Assembly (NCBI GenBank): GCA_014706295.1
Contig: JACSVZ010000001.1
Location: forward strand, 115,703,111 to 115,767,110
Origin: Lycocorax pyrrhopterus obiensis
Taxonomy: Eukaryota > Chordata > Aves > Passeriformes > Paradisaeidae
Length of the DNA: 64,000 nt
Direction: 5' to 3'
Notes under the pieces: generated by a model
Told to the model about the DNA's origin: nothing
The model's input: the letters and a program-made list of their open reading frames with translations, nothing else
Database searches by the model: none
Shown here: one piece after another, positions 50,992 through 63,036 of the stretch
Numbering within the stretch: position 1 is the first letter of the stretch
Layout: every line of letters begins with the position of its first letter
Translations under genes and position numbers: made by a program

Positions 50992-53410
50992 GCCCTCTGA
51001 AAAACGAGACACTTGGCTCTGCGTGACCTCTTGCAGGAGTGAGTGCTGCAGGCAGAAGCTTTCCAGAGATGATGACTTCCTTGTTTGGAACCTAATTTGA
51101 GCCAATGTCAATGTCTGTGTCGATCTTAGCAACCACCTTACCTTAAATATAAAATATTTCTTTCTAGCTCACTTCATTAGCTGAGAAACAGCACACTAAT
51201 GAAATAAAAAGGGTCCAGTAAACTGTTTTCATCCTATAGTCAAGCTGTCTGAAGGAGATAGTTATGTTTTAAATCATAATCTTAAATGTTTCTGTGATAA
51301 TGTCACAGAAGGCAGCAGGGAGGGAGGGAACCAATTTTACACTATGGTAAAAAAAAAGTAAAATACAAATTTGAAGTATTTAGGCTCATAGAATAGAGTC
51401 TGAAATTAATACAGCAAGGGATACCAAAATCAATCTCCAGGTTAAACCAGGCTTCTGAACGCTCCAGCACCAGCTGGACCAGTGAAGCAGACTATTGGAA
51501 CACCCCAGGATGGAACAGGAAATGAAATTGCAGGTGAAGCTAAGCTGCCAAAACTATCAAATAAATATTTCCTAACTACAGACTTAGGGCTGGCTCATCC
51601 AAATCAATTTGCAAACTGCTTGTTTTTCAGATTTAAGAACCCTTCAAATTGAAAGCTGATGGCAAATGCATTCTTGAAGTCCAATTCCCATTAAATGTTC
51701 TGCAGCTATTCAGAGGGAGTGAAATGATTACATTTACCTGGAGGTGGGTGCACTGAAAGATGAGCTTCACAATTGTGGCTCAGTATTAGTCCAATCATTT
51801 ATTTACCATGTCCTCAAAAGCAATAGGCTAAAGAAATATATGTCATGTATGCAGTGTACTACTAATATATATTTTTTTAATTTATTTTAATTTATTTTAG
51901 AAAAAACTCAAAATTGGGAAACAATTTTATGATTCTCTATGTCCAAAAAAATATCTACAGAGAATTTTTGCGTGCTTGTAGTTTCCCTTTGTTTTCTCTA
52001 AACAAGAAAATTTAGAAGTTGTAATAGCGAATATTATTTTACTGCTGATTAAAGTCCAGAGGTTCCTTACTAAGCTGACAATGGCCTCAGGAATGGTCTG
52101 GACTTTTCTTGAGCTGGGACATCTTCTACCTGATTAGATACAATAATGATTACTTCCCAGTCAGATAACTCTCACTCAAGTTTAATTAGTTTTGATTTGG
52201 TTTACAATAATAACAGGCCATTATTCTGTGTCGACTCCAGAAGAAAATGAAATGTGGAAAAAAATACCTGCTGTGAATCAACATTTCTGATATTTATGAG
52301 TAGTTTCTGAAGTTATTAACTTAAGAGAGAAAAATATTTTCTCAAGTTCCTCAGTGTTGAAGAGTTTCCCAATGTTTGTTTGTTTTTTTTTCCATTAACA
52401 CTTAGACAGAAATAATTTTCTTTGCACATTTCTTTGACTCCTAATGATGAAATAGAAGATATTTTCTTAGGTTCCTACATTTTCGTCAGATACTATCAAA
52501 CAAACAAAAAAATTATTTAGAAAAGCAAATAGGCAACTGGGTTCAAACGAAATCCCTCAGTAACACAGAACATGCACGAGAACATTCAGAAATTTGGCCA
52601 TAAGGTCACTGCTGAAGTACCTGATGTCCATCTTTGTTTGCCTTTGGTCACCTTCCCTCACTGACAACATCACACAGCTGAGAAAATGCATTCTGAAACA
52701 TTTGCTCCATTAGTCAGTTTTCCACGGCAGCATTTGTACTTTAACACCCAAACATCTTTGTCAGGATGACTTTATTTTTATATCTGTTATTTTAAGCTGC
52801 CTTTCTGACACCACTGAATTACATTCCTGCTATTCTGATACTATGACATGCCCTAAACCTTAGTTTCCAAGTTATCCAACATAAAATGCAGATTAAAACA
52901 CCCTTTCAAAGAATACTGACAGAAGTACACAGTTTCATATTTAAACATACTTCCGCACAAGAGCAGAACACATGAAAAAGTGAATTAAGACCTAACTCCA
53001 AAACTTCCATGCCTGTCTCTGACTTTTATGATTTTACATTTTTGCATGACTACAATAAGAAGAAAAAAAAAAAGCCATTCATAAATAAAAGTTTTGTTCC
53101 TTGTCATGTAGAGAACCAAGAAATGGAGCCTATCTTAGGATCCAAAGGTAAGGCAGAAGTTGAGATTTTCCCGGAGTGTTCTCACAGATTACATCAGGGC
53201 AGGTTAGGCAGGAGGAGAGGTGCTGGGAGGACAGGTGGCACCAGGACATTGAATTTCAGCCTGGAAATAGAGTTCCCAACAATTTTCCCAAGGTTCATTT
53301 GGAGCAGCAGGGCATCTCTCTTATGAAGAGAGGGTCGCTCGTGCAAGTCATCCTCACCTTTGGCACATACATCTATCCTCACACTGGTTCTGTAATTCCA
53401 AAGAAGAATT
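50992..53410. other. Non-coding sequence, no gene seen
   Basis: Unique AT-rich sequence. A duplicated atttattttaa unit lies near 51878-51900. No significant open frame or repeat family was recognised. Confidence 0.6.
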
Positions 53411-53618
53411 ACAAAAAAAAAAAAACAAACAAACCAAAAACAAACAAACAAACGGAAAACAAATAAAGAAACAAAAAAATCCCAACCAACCAAAAAAAAA
53501 ACCCAAACAAAACAACAACAAAAAAAACCCAAAACAAACAAAAAACCACACAAAACATCAAAACAACAAAATCATCAACAAACAAACAAACCAATGAACA
53601 GAAAAAAAACAACAGAAG
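53411..53618 (+). repeat. Long A/C-only low-complexity tract
   Basis: About 200 bases made almost wholly of A and C, with (CAAA)n cores such as caaacaaacaaac; only a handful of G and T occur. Minus-strand frames through it translate to Phe/Val/Cys/Leu-rich peptides that are artefacts. It may be an expanded A-rich tail or an independently grown simple repeat. Confidence 0.9.
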
Positions 53619-55785
53619 CTTAAAGTCTATTTTAATGAATCCTCAGATCTGAAAACCAGTCTGCAAGGTTTGCAGAATCTCAAACTCCATGAGATTTAAA
53701 CCATTGCTGGAATGTATTAGCTTAATTTATGAGGCACTCTGTGGCCTGCATCCTAATTAAAGAGCAGCTTCCCGTAATCCCAGGGAAGAACAAAGCTCAG
53801 CAGGTGATATTGGGTCACCAGCCCATGTTTAAATGTGTGCCTTCCCAGCTTTTTTAGACATGCAGCTTGGACAGCAGTTTCTGCCTCTGCAGAGCCTCTC
53901 CTCAGGTCATTAACACAGTGGGAGTAACTCCGTGTAGATCAGTCCCTGGCTTCTGTTTTGGATCCTTCTTGCGGACAAAAGGCAGCTTTTATCAGTCTAG
54001 AACCTCAGAATTCAGAGCTTTCCAAGTCAAAAGAAAAACCCAAACTCTAGGATGTATTTTGGATTTCAGATGCAGAATTTTTTCCACCTCCAAGGGTCCC
54101 TGCTCATGTGCAAGCATAGGATATGGCCCTGAGAATTCCCACTTTAATGGAAAGCCAGATATTCCTATTTCCCAGAGGGAAATATTGAGCAGCATGCATC
54201 TCTCACCTTGCAATGCTGGTGTATTTTAAAGGGAATTTATGCAGTTCTCATAAGGTTAGCAAGGAATAGCTTTATAGCTAGCACTGAATCTGAATTAATG
54301 CTGATACACACACTCACAATCTACTCCTTTAAACTAACATCTCTCATCTTTTTTTTATGAGTACTTCAAAATATTCTTTGCAAGCAGCATTCCTTAACAG
54401 TAGCCCAAGAACATTTGCAATGAAATTACTCCTACTGGCCCCAGAGCAAAACCAAATGCACTTGTGCAAAACTGCATTTGCAGCTGTTCCAAGGGGAATT
54501 AAAAAGCAGTTCATAATGCAAGAAGTACATTAATCTCAACATGCAGCTGAAGCATTAATTTGCTTTCAAAATGTAAATGTCACACCTCTGGGCATGGCAC
54601 GTTTTAGTGTAAGAAAAAAGAGTAACCATGTACAGACAAAGGGCTACAGAAACTTCGATACAACTGGTACTTTAGAGCAAAATTACCTGCAAGATAGAAA
54701 CAATCATTGACTCCTGCTTGGTGGGTCAGTCTCAGAAGAGGAGTGATGGATGGGGATGTTTTATAATATTAACAAACACCAGCTGAGCTTCCCTTCTGCT
54801 TAATGGACAGAGTGAACACAGCAGTGTCAGCAATCGAAGAAAGCAAACTGGGCAAACCAAGTACTTTTAATGGAAAAAAAAAAAAAAGGCCAGCTCTTAG
54901 ATGCCTGGAAAAGTTAATACTCTTCTCTGTGGAAGTGTTGTTGCATGCTCACACTTTGCTGTCCCAGCAGCCCGTTTCAAACTCACAACCCATCTCAAAG
55001 AAAATAAACAGAAAATCCACTTATTCCTCATGCCCTGGGGCAGGGTGGGGGCTGTGCAAGGAGAAGTTGGCTGCAGTACCCTTCTCACTCTTGGCCCAGC
55101 CAGCTATGCCAACAAAATGCACTCCCTGAAATCATGGAGGATGCAGCAGGTGAAAGGAATGTGTGAAACAATTGCATTCAGAGTCCATTTCGGATCAAAG
55201 CAGCTTTGGCTTGACTGTTATATCGTTGTATGGTTGTGCCATGTACTGATTCAACAGGACCATTTGTCAAGCCTTTAATCCCTCAATGGCAACCATCACA
55301 TTGAATTTTCCATCCTGTTTACATCTTCTAGGTGGATTTTTTACTTTTAAAGGGGCGAGGTATTTCTGGTTTGATATGTGGCACTTCACATTCCCTGCTG
55401 CAACTCTCCCTCATTTCTCCAAGGAAGGGTTTCCCCAGTCCCATACTGCAAAGGAGCAGAGAGAAGCAGGGAGAGGATTGCAAAGATAGGCCTTGCCTCT
55501 TATCATTCCCTTATTATGGACCAACATGACGTATATCCAAAGGAAAAATTAACAAAATATGACTGGACAGTTAGAAGTTTACAAATCATGTATCAGGGCC
55601 AGCTGGTGAACTGCTCTTCTCAAGTAGCACACACAAACCTGGATTAGATTATCCAAGGTTCACTATGGAGATGGAAAGCCACTCAGCCTCTGGATTTGCC
55701 TGTCTAAATAGAAATACCTTGTGGTGGAGGGGAAACAGCAAATAATCATCATATAGAGAAATATTTTTGGCAAAGACCAGGCAAA
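53619..55785. other. Non-coding sequence, no recognised gene
   Basis: Plus frames of 120 codons (53867-54229) and 125 codons (54901-55278) overlap minus frames and show no domain. A 13-base poly-A lies at 54874-54886. No repeat family was recognised. Confidence 0.6.
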
Positions 55786-55828
55786 AATTAAACTCTGAGC
55801 TTTTCTCTGACATGCTCAGAGTTTAATT
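55786..55828. repeat. Perfect 15-bp inverted repeat with 13-base spacer
   Basis: AATTAAACTCTGAGC at 55786-55800 is the exact reverse complement of GCTCAGAGTTTAATT at 55814-55828. The spacer is TTTTCTCTGACAT. Pairing stops at the next base on each side. A transcript would form a strong short hairpin, and the DNA could form a cruciform. The stem is shorter than a typical microRNA precursor. Confidence 0.95.
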
Positions 55829-58144
55829 ACCTCCTCTACATAACTGAGTTTCATGATCCCAACTAAAAAAAAGACACTTGTCTGTTTTTTAAATTAGAAT
55901 TTTCCCTCATTTCTGCAAGACTGGATTGCACTTTAAAAATTGCAACACACTATTGGAGATCAGGTCACATGGAGCCACTGGCATTTAAAATTCAATTAAA
56001 GGCTAAAACTATCATATAAACAGTGACGAAGCATAGGATAGTTTCAGGAAATAGGGATGAAGCCCTTTCCGTAGCTGAGGTTAAAATAACACAAGCAATT
56101 AAGAACTGGAAAGGACATTCTGCAAAGGCTTCTGAAATCAAATGTATTATTCTGATGCATATTAAAGAGGAGACCCCGAGCCACCGACTGGAACCAAGGT
56201 TCAGCTCTGAGACTTCAGAGCAACAGCTCCAACTACTTGTGCTTGCCACAGGTAATTACTGGCAGCCCTGCCACATCCCAAAGGGTTAATTAATTACCAT
56301 AGTTTAAGAGCCTATTACTTATTCTAGATGTCTTTGATCGTGCAGGATTTACTTCAAAACAGACATGCCTGGGTTGCTCATCAGCAACACAAACCCTTGA
56401 TTCTGCTCACTGCGATGAGAGCTGAACGCTGCATACACAATCTGAACCTGAACTGCTCTCATGAAAGGGATCTGGGCGTGTGAGGAATGTGATGCACAGC
56501 CCGTGATGTTTCTGCTGCTAAAAGCGCCAATTGAAATATTTGCTTCTGAAGCGCTGCGCAGGAAAGAAAAAACAATGCTGAAAATTTACAAGTAACTTTC
56601 ACAACACCATATAATCTTTGATAAAGTACCTGACAGCTTACAAAGTGCACTGCTGGCAGATATTAGAGGATATGATAGATATCAGTTCCCTCCTTTCTTA
56701 GAGCTCGGTGACATCTGAATTTTACCTGCATCCTCCTTCTCTCCAACACAATGGCAAAGGACAGCCAGCAACTGTGTGTCAGCCCTTGCAGAGCCCTTGG
56801 AACAGTCACCCTGGGTAAGCCTGACCCTAAATCTGCCCCAGAACAACAGGAAGCTCAGGAACCCTGCAGGCTGAACAGGAATACCAGATTAGTGAGAAGA
56901 GGTGATGATCAGAAAGCGAGATGGAGAGAGAGTATTTGTTAATGTTTCCACTAATGTGTGACCTGGGCACCAAAACAAGAAGTGTTTTGTGAGATGAAGC
57001 TGCAGATGTGATCAGCAGAGGATGGGGAGAGCACTGCACAAAGCAGGCAGGATGATCACAAGGGCTGGAACAGAATTATTTTCACACATCACAACGAAAG
57101 GGCACGATGTCACCACAAGCTTCAGCAAAACAGCAGGAGCTCATCAAATGGAACAAACTCAGGTTGAGGAGCCACAAAATAGCATTTGACAGCTCTTCCA
57201 GTAGTGTTCACTGTTATGACAGTTGACAAAATTTCATTTGTCTATCTCATGGTTATCTCAGAGATAGGAAATGAAATTGCCACAATTCACAATACACTGG
57301 TGAACCTCACCTGCAGCAGCGCCTGAAGTTCCAGCCACCCATGTCCGCAAAAGAAATCAGAAATGTGCAAAGAAACAGAATAGAAAGGAGATTTAATCTC
57401 TCATTTACCCCGAGAACAGGAAGGTGAAAGAGGAAGTTTGTATCTGCTGTGATCATGTGGGCACTAAAGTAAATATTACTGGACAAGCAAACAGAAAAAT
57501 AGGAAATAAATGTTTAATTAATAGATTATTTGGAGGCATTTCTAACCCTAGAGCAGACCATCAGGATTACACCATCACTTGACTACAACTTCAACTTCCT
57601 GGAACAAAAATATTCTGGTATAACTTCTGATATAAATGAAGCAGTAGGGGCAAAATATTTCTAACATGAAAATCACTTCAGTGGCGAAGGTGATTGTGTT
57701 GATGGTGCACCCAGAGAGCAAAGCACAGTGATGAGCAGTCCAGCAAGTTCTGTGAATTTTATAAGATATAGCACACTACTACCAAAAAAAAAAAAATTAA
57801 AAAATCCCCCAAACCAATCAACCTCAGGACACCCCTGAGGAGGTTTTTTCTCCCCCCGGTAACATCTGGGCTGTTTATTCTTTAGGTTCTTAGACACCCC
57901 ACTAACAGCAACACAGAGTCTTTTCCAGCAAAGAAGAAAAGGTTATCCCTGGCGTTGCACCCATCACTGCACTGCTGAGGCTTTGCTCATTCTCTTGAGG
58001 CTGTTATTTAAATGCTAATGAATTCTAAGGGATCTTCTCCTTGACATTCTAAGGTGCATCAGCACCCTGCCACATGGCCTGACAGCACCTTGCATGAGCT
58101 ATTACCTCAAAGTTATTTTCAATTTTCTCCCACTCGAGTTCAAT
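55829..58144. other. Non-coding sequence with TAATTA sites and a short hairpin
   Basis: TAATTA lies at 56253-56258 and a TTAATTAATTA block at 56286-56296; see the separate candidate element. A 13-base poly-A lies at 57784-57796, and a 7-bp inverted repeat CCTCAGG/CCTGAGG at 57822-57840. No gene is recognised. Confidence 0.6.
56023..56300. promoter_or_regulatory. Candidate conserved non-coding element
   Basis: Repeat-free sequence ending in two homeodomain-type blocks about 30 bases apart (TAATTA at 56253 and TTAATTAATTA at 56286). Open frames exist on both strands (88 and 85 codons), but neither looks like a known protein. A CAGGTAAT string at 56249-56256 could be read as a splice donor, leaving a weak exon hypothesis open. 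Confidence 0.25.
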
Positions 58145-58480
58145 CCCATTAGTTCGTAGTCATTAATTTATTTTGAAGCCAAATGTGTATTGCATTCCAC
58201 TCGTAGACATGCAAATTCTTCATTTGCTTTCTTTGAGGCCCCTTAAACAGCAGATCTAAATCAGTTCTGAATTTTACCTGCTGTTCAGAAGTGACCTCAA
58301 TTTTTGATTTTGTGGCATCAGCAAATTCAATTAGTTTATTTCCCACATCTAGGTCATTGATGTTGGCTGGAAGCAGAAAAGGTCAGAGCACTGAGCTCCG
58401 TGGAACTCTCACTGCCAGCCAAATCTGACTTCTCCATTTTCTCTTGTAAAACTGGGGTTTACCCATTTTTTGTCAACTAT
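58145..58480 (-). mobile_element. CR1/L3-type LINE remnant covering the RT active site
   Basis: The minus strand shows a decayed GVPQGSVLGP-like block near 58385-58410, then ATCAATGACCTAGATGTGGG (counterpart of the IND-LD-G stretch) near 58346-58366. Next the peptide NKLIEFADATKSKIEV appears, where FADA stands for the catalytic FADD motif of CR1 reverse transcriptase; the second aspartate is lost. DLDLLFK (counterpart of DLDRLEKW) and MKNLHVYEWNAIHI (counterpart of the MKFNV-KCKVMHIG stretch) follow to about 58150. About 66 codons remain open. The 5' side toward 58480 is frameshifted and its limit is uncertain. It is inactive. Confidence 0.88.
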
Positions 58481-61180
58481 CTCCAAAGTCTGAGCTTTGC
58501 CTTGAAAAGCAACCTGACAACTAAAGCTGTCTCTTTTTTGACCTGCTAAATATATGTTCTCATCATCACTGGCGCATTAGAGATTTTCTTCTGCTCCCTT
58601 TTGACACCATTTATCCCCTCCCCACATCCCCAATCAACTGAGTTTCTGCAGGTACAAAATTTAAGGGCAGTCTCATGATTTCCACTTCTATTTAGTGCAT
58701 TACCTTCCATTTAAAATCATGGCTAAAGGAGCACTAAGCTGTAAATTTATTTGAGTTTCATTCCTAATACATTCCTTGATAAAGCATTAATTCCTTCATA
58801 ACTTTTAAGTTGGTCATTTCAGAGACAACTCCTTTTAATACTGAAGCTCCAAAGTAAAATAGAGGCATTACACAAACTACAGGGAAGATGGTGAGAGGTC
58901 CCAACAGGTTTAGCTCAAGATGGATCTGAAAAAAAAGTCTTAGGCACTAAAATGTTTCTTTTATGAAAAAATTAGGAGTTTGTGGAGAAAGCCTAAATAA
59001 ACTTGGGTACAAGATGTTCATTGATTACCCACCAGTTGATGAGTTAGAGACTCCAACACTGCTAGATCACACTCCATTATAAAAAAAAAAAAAAAGATCA
59101 TTGCAAATTGGGGCTTTTTCTACCATCTGTTTTTCAACATAGGAACTCAAAATATATATATTAATAGATCCTTTGCAAAACAATGACCATTCAGGCTTGG
59201 AGAGTTTCCAGTAACCTGACCTTGCAGACAGAGTACCTGTAATAGTGTTTCCCAGAGCTAAATTTACCTAAATTTTAAACAAGCCTAATAGCTGGAGATA
59301 ATCTTGGAAATCCTATTTCTGGTTTATCAACTTTTAATTAAAAAACAGAGGCATGGAAAACCATATGCAATGCTTTATATTGATGCAGTCACGGAAAAGA
59401 CATGTTTGAAGCTATCATGCAAAAGTCTCATCCAGGGCATCTTTGTTCCCATTAAAAAGTGAAACAAAGGAAAACAGACTGACAAAGATGAAAAAAGAAA
59501 TCAATAAAACCCAGCTAAGGCTCAGCTGTAATGAATCCCATTTTCATCGCTTTCTGTGTGTCTCTAAACGACCATGTCAGCTGAAGAAGAAGAGAAGGGG
59601 GAAATAAATCTGAAACTCACCAAGTTTGAGGACAGAGAGATTGATTTTGATTTAAACACCCTGCAGAATGCGTGACTTTCTAAAACTGGGATTGCCACGA
59701 GCCAGGTACTTATTTCCCACCTAAAACAAAGTAAATATGGGTATAATTACTTTGGACAAGTCTTTTAAGTTTTCTAACTCCTGCATTTACCACGATCACC
59801 TGGGTTCTATCTCAAGTTGGCTATTTCAAGGACATTTTTCTGAAAAACTTTGTCAAGTAGATAGAGCTGCAATTTTAGAAGAATCTAGAAACACTTCTAA
59901 TTCCTTCCGCGTGCAGTACACTAAGCTTGCAGATTTGTGACCCTCAGGCAGGCATTTTGCTGAGTTCAGCTAAACAAAGCAGCAAAACAGGACACCTGCA
60001 TGCTCAGACCCTGGTCACTGCTCAGAGAGTTTCATTTGTTCCTAGCACTGGAGCCAAAGCTGCTCACTCCCCAGTGAAAACAGCTCCTTCCCAGCAGTGC
60101 ATGTTGTCGGTGCTGTTGTTAAAGCTGTGGGCTTCAGGTTATTCCCCGTTTCCGCGGGGCTTTCCATATGCTTTCCTTTGCAGCTAGCCCATTTGGCAGC
60201 GTGCTGCCTGTTGGCAGCCTGCAATAACGTGTGGGGAAGGTGAAGGACTGGGACAGATCACAGGAACACTTCCAAGCAGAATGCACGGAGGAGGGAAGAG
60301 CAGCTGAGCAAAGAGACGAGGATGTGGGGAAAAAGGGAACTGTGGAAAACGCACGCCCTGTTAACCACAACTGGAACACCCCTTACTGAGAAGCTCCACT
60401 GCCACAAGCGAGCACCAGTTTGGCTCAGGAATTAAAACAGGCCCTGCAGGCTTGGGCAGACCTCCACCTCTTGTATTAGACAATGCAAGACCCTTTTTAA
60501 GTGTAGGTGGCACCATGACACAGCCAGGGACACCAGAGGCAATGTGCACCCCTGGCAAAGAGCACAGACAAGCCAAGGGCATCCTGTGCAATCAAAAGAG
60601 AAATCTTGGGCATCTTACACTTACATTTTTTCATCTAGTTATCCATTATCAATCACCTACATTCTTAAAGCTTCTTTTGCAATGTTTTCAGCTCCTTGAT
60701 TAATTTACAGATGAAAAAAAAAATGCAACTTTGTGTGCTTTGATGCCAACCCACATGCCAGTATAGAAGGTCAATTGAACCCAGTCCTTCTCTTCCCATA
60801 AATGAGATGTTTCTATATATTATGTGTAGCTGGAAGAGCACATTCTTTCTTATCATTAGATAAGGCAATGAAGGAATTTGGTCCAGTTTAAGTTACCTTA
60901 ACACAGTCTCCTTTTGCAGTTTTAATCTCCAAACGCTTTTAGAATAGGACATCTTATAAATATCATTCCATGCAAATCTAAACCCTTTTCAATTTCCAAT
61001 AGCAAAGTTCACTGCATCCCAGAAGGATTTTTGTGTATCAAGAAATTGTCTCTACAAGCCACAGCAGCAGGCACTGGCATTTGAAAGTCATGATGTAAGG
61101 ATTTGGCTTCATTGCCATGCAGAACCGCTGGCCAGTGATTTAATTAACACAAGCATCAAGATCTTTTATTTTTATTTTCT
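58481..61180. other. Non-coding sequence, no recognised gene
   Basis: Unique AT-rich sequence with a 15-base poly-A at 59081-59095 and a POU octamer ATGCAAAT at 60970-60977. Overlapping frames of up to 86 codons on both strands near 59930-60590 coincide with a somewhat GC-richer patch and are not recognised. Confidence 0.6.
59081..59095 (+). repeat. Poly-A run (15 bases)
   Basis: Homopolymer of 15 A preceded by CCATTAT and followed by GATC; no retroposon body was recognised. Confidence 0.85.
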
Positions 61181-61370
61181 CAAAAAAAAAAAACAAAACA
61201 AAACAAAACCAAACAGAACAAAAACAGAAACAAACAAACAAACAAAACCCCCCAAAACAACAGCAACAACAAAACCACACAAACAAAAACCCCAAAAAAT
61301 CTCCAAACCAAAAAAAAAAAAAACCAAAACCACCAAAACCAAAATAACCCAAAAAACCCAAAGAACTTTC
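61181..61370 (+). repeat. Long A/C-only low-complexity tract
   Basis: About 190 bases almost free of G and T, moving from (CAAAA)n through (CAAA)n to CCAAAA-type units. The minus frames here give Phe/Gly/Val-rich artefact peptides. It has the same style as the tract at 53411-53618, so the two may share an origin or growth mechanism. Confidence 0.9.
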
Positions 61371-62970
61371 AGAAGGATTTTAAAGGAAAACTTCAAGATA
61401 TAGAAAGAAATATAAATACTTCCAGTAAAAGTCTTCTCACATAGTTAAACTGTTACTGAACAAACAATTTTACACTGGTAAAATCTTTCTCTTACCATCA
61501 CTTAGACTGAATTATGGCTGATTAATATAGAAAATAACTCCTTTAATGTACCATTCCTGCCATCACTGCCTACCCAACATACAGATTTATGTACCACCAC
61601 ACCAGCATGGACAGTTTGCCCAGGGACATTTCACATGAGCTTGCCTGAAACCTCCTAACTTCAGAGTAGTGGCCTGGGCTTCCCTTTTGCCCCTCCTATC
61701 ACCAGGGATGATTCTTTGTGCATTCAGAGCAGATCTCTTCTAATCCACTCTCAGAAGGGAAATCAATCTCCTTTTGATTTGAATCTAAAAATTGCTGCTT
61801 ACCCATGGTTGTTGGAATAAAAAAAAAACCAACCAACAAAGTCCCATCCAAACAAACCCTCACAAAAATAGTTTTCAAATTTTTAGTGGCTCAGTACCCC
61901 CATCTCATCCAGCTAAATTCTGCACAAGAAAGAGAAAGAGCTCCACGTAAGGGGGTTGACCTCAAAAGCCCAAGTCACTGGGAATTTTCTGAGTGACACG
62001 AATGGAAGAGAGAGATCAAGCCCAGGGAGCAGAGCAGGGCAGCCAGATGGCCACGAGGTATTGACTGCAAGCCCCGTGTCCTTTTTGAAACAGTGTGTTT
62101 GGCTCTTGGGCTAAACAGGCTGGCACAGATGAGCTACACTAAATAGAACACTGCCAACTCAGGTGTTCACTGAAAGCCTCACAAAATTCAGTATTTTTCT
62201 TTCTCCTCATGTACAGACTGTGTAGGCATGTAGGAATCTCAGTTTCAGCACGAATAAGTTTTCAGCCCTCAAGGCTTGAAAATCAGAGGACACGGCAGCA
62301 ACAAATCTGAGGCTCACCACTGGCATTGTGATTCTCAAATCTCTACGAAAAACACCATTAAAAATTCAGCAGATCTTTGATTTCATCTACTAAAGACAGG
62401 AAAACATAGAAGTAGAACTATGTATTACTCTCAGTGAGTAACATTGATGGCAGTCCCTCAGCTCAGATGAAAAAATCAGAAAAGTTATTTTGATCAATAG
62501 GAAGTTGCACTACTCTTCACTTGGGAATATATTTATTGTGCTAGTTTTATAGCCCCTGGGAATGCCTAAACATTACTCCAAATTTTAGGCTAATTCTGAC
62601 ATACTGAAGAACTGATTTGAGTGCGAGTATCCATATGAAAACTGCTCATGAAAGAAAACCACTCCTCCTGCAGCCCTGCAAATACTTTGTGATATAAATT
62701 CAAGCCTAAAACAAAATTACAGCCATTAACTGAATGGGGCCATAATTTCAGTTTACATCAGCAGTGCAAGACTGCAGCAAAAGCCTAGCTCTTTGGAAAG
62801 CCATAACCAATAGAAACAACGGCACACAAAATTTGGAGTAAAACAGTCAAAAATAGCATGATAAAAACCTCACAGCAAACTCCACTTTTCAAAATTCCCC
62901 AGTGGAGACATTTTCATGAATAAATTTGTCCATTCTAGAATGCATTTTAAAGTTAAGAAAACAAGTCAGT
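61371..62970. other. Non-coding sequence, no gene seen
   Basis: Unique AT-rich sequence with only short open frames. No motif cluster or repeat family was recognised. Confidence 0.65.
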
Positions 62971-63036
62971 GCAAGGCCAGGAGTTGGGCTTTGATGATCC
63001 TTGTGGGTACCTTCCAACTCAGGACATTCTATGACT
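62971..63036 (+). mobile_element. CR1 LINE 3' end (avian type)
   Basis: The segment carries gccaggagttgggctttgat, then gatccttgtgggtaccttcc, then aactcaggacattctatgac. This is the sense 3' untranslated end of avian CR1, which normally ends in tandem copies of an ATTCTATG octamer; here only about one unit survives. As expected of CR1, the copy is severely 5'-truncated and has no poly-A tail. It is the best evidence in the window for a bird genome. Confidence 0.92.

Noticed and set aside
53194..53612. Minus-strand open frames of 65-119 codons rich in Phe, Val, Cys and Leu
   Set aside because: They are translations of the A/C-only tract; lack of T and G on the plus strand removes stop codons from the minus strand.
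61140..61396. Minus-strand open frames rich in Phe and Gly
   Set aside because: Same artefact as at 53.4 kb, from the second A/C-only tract.
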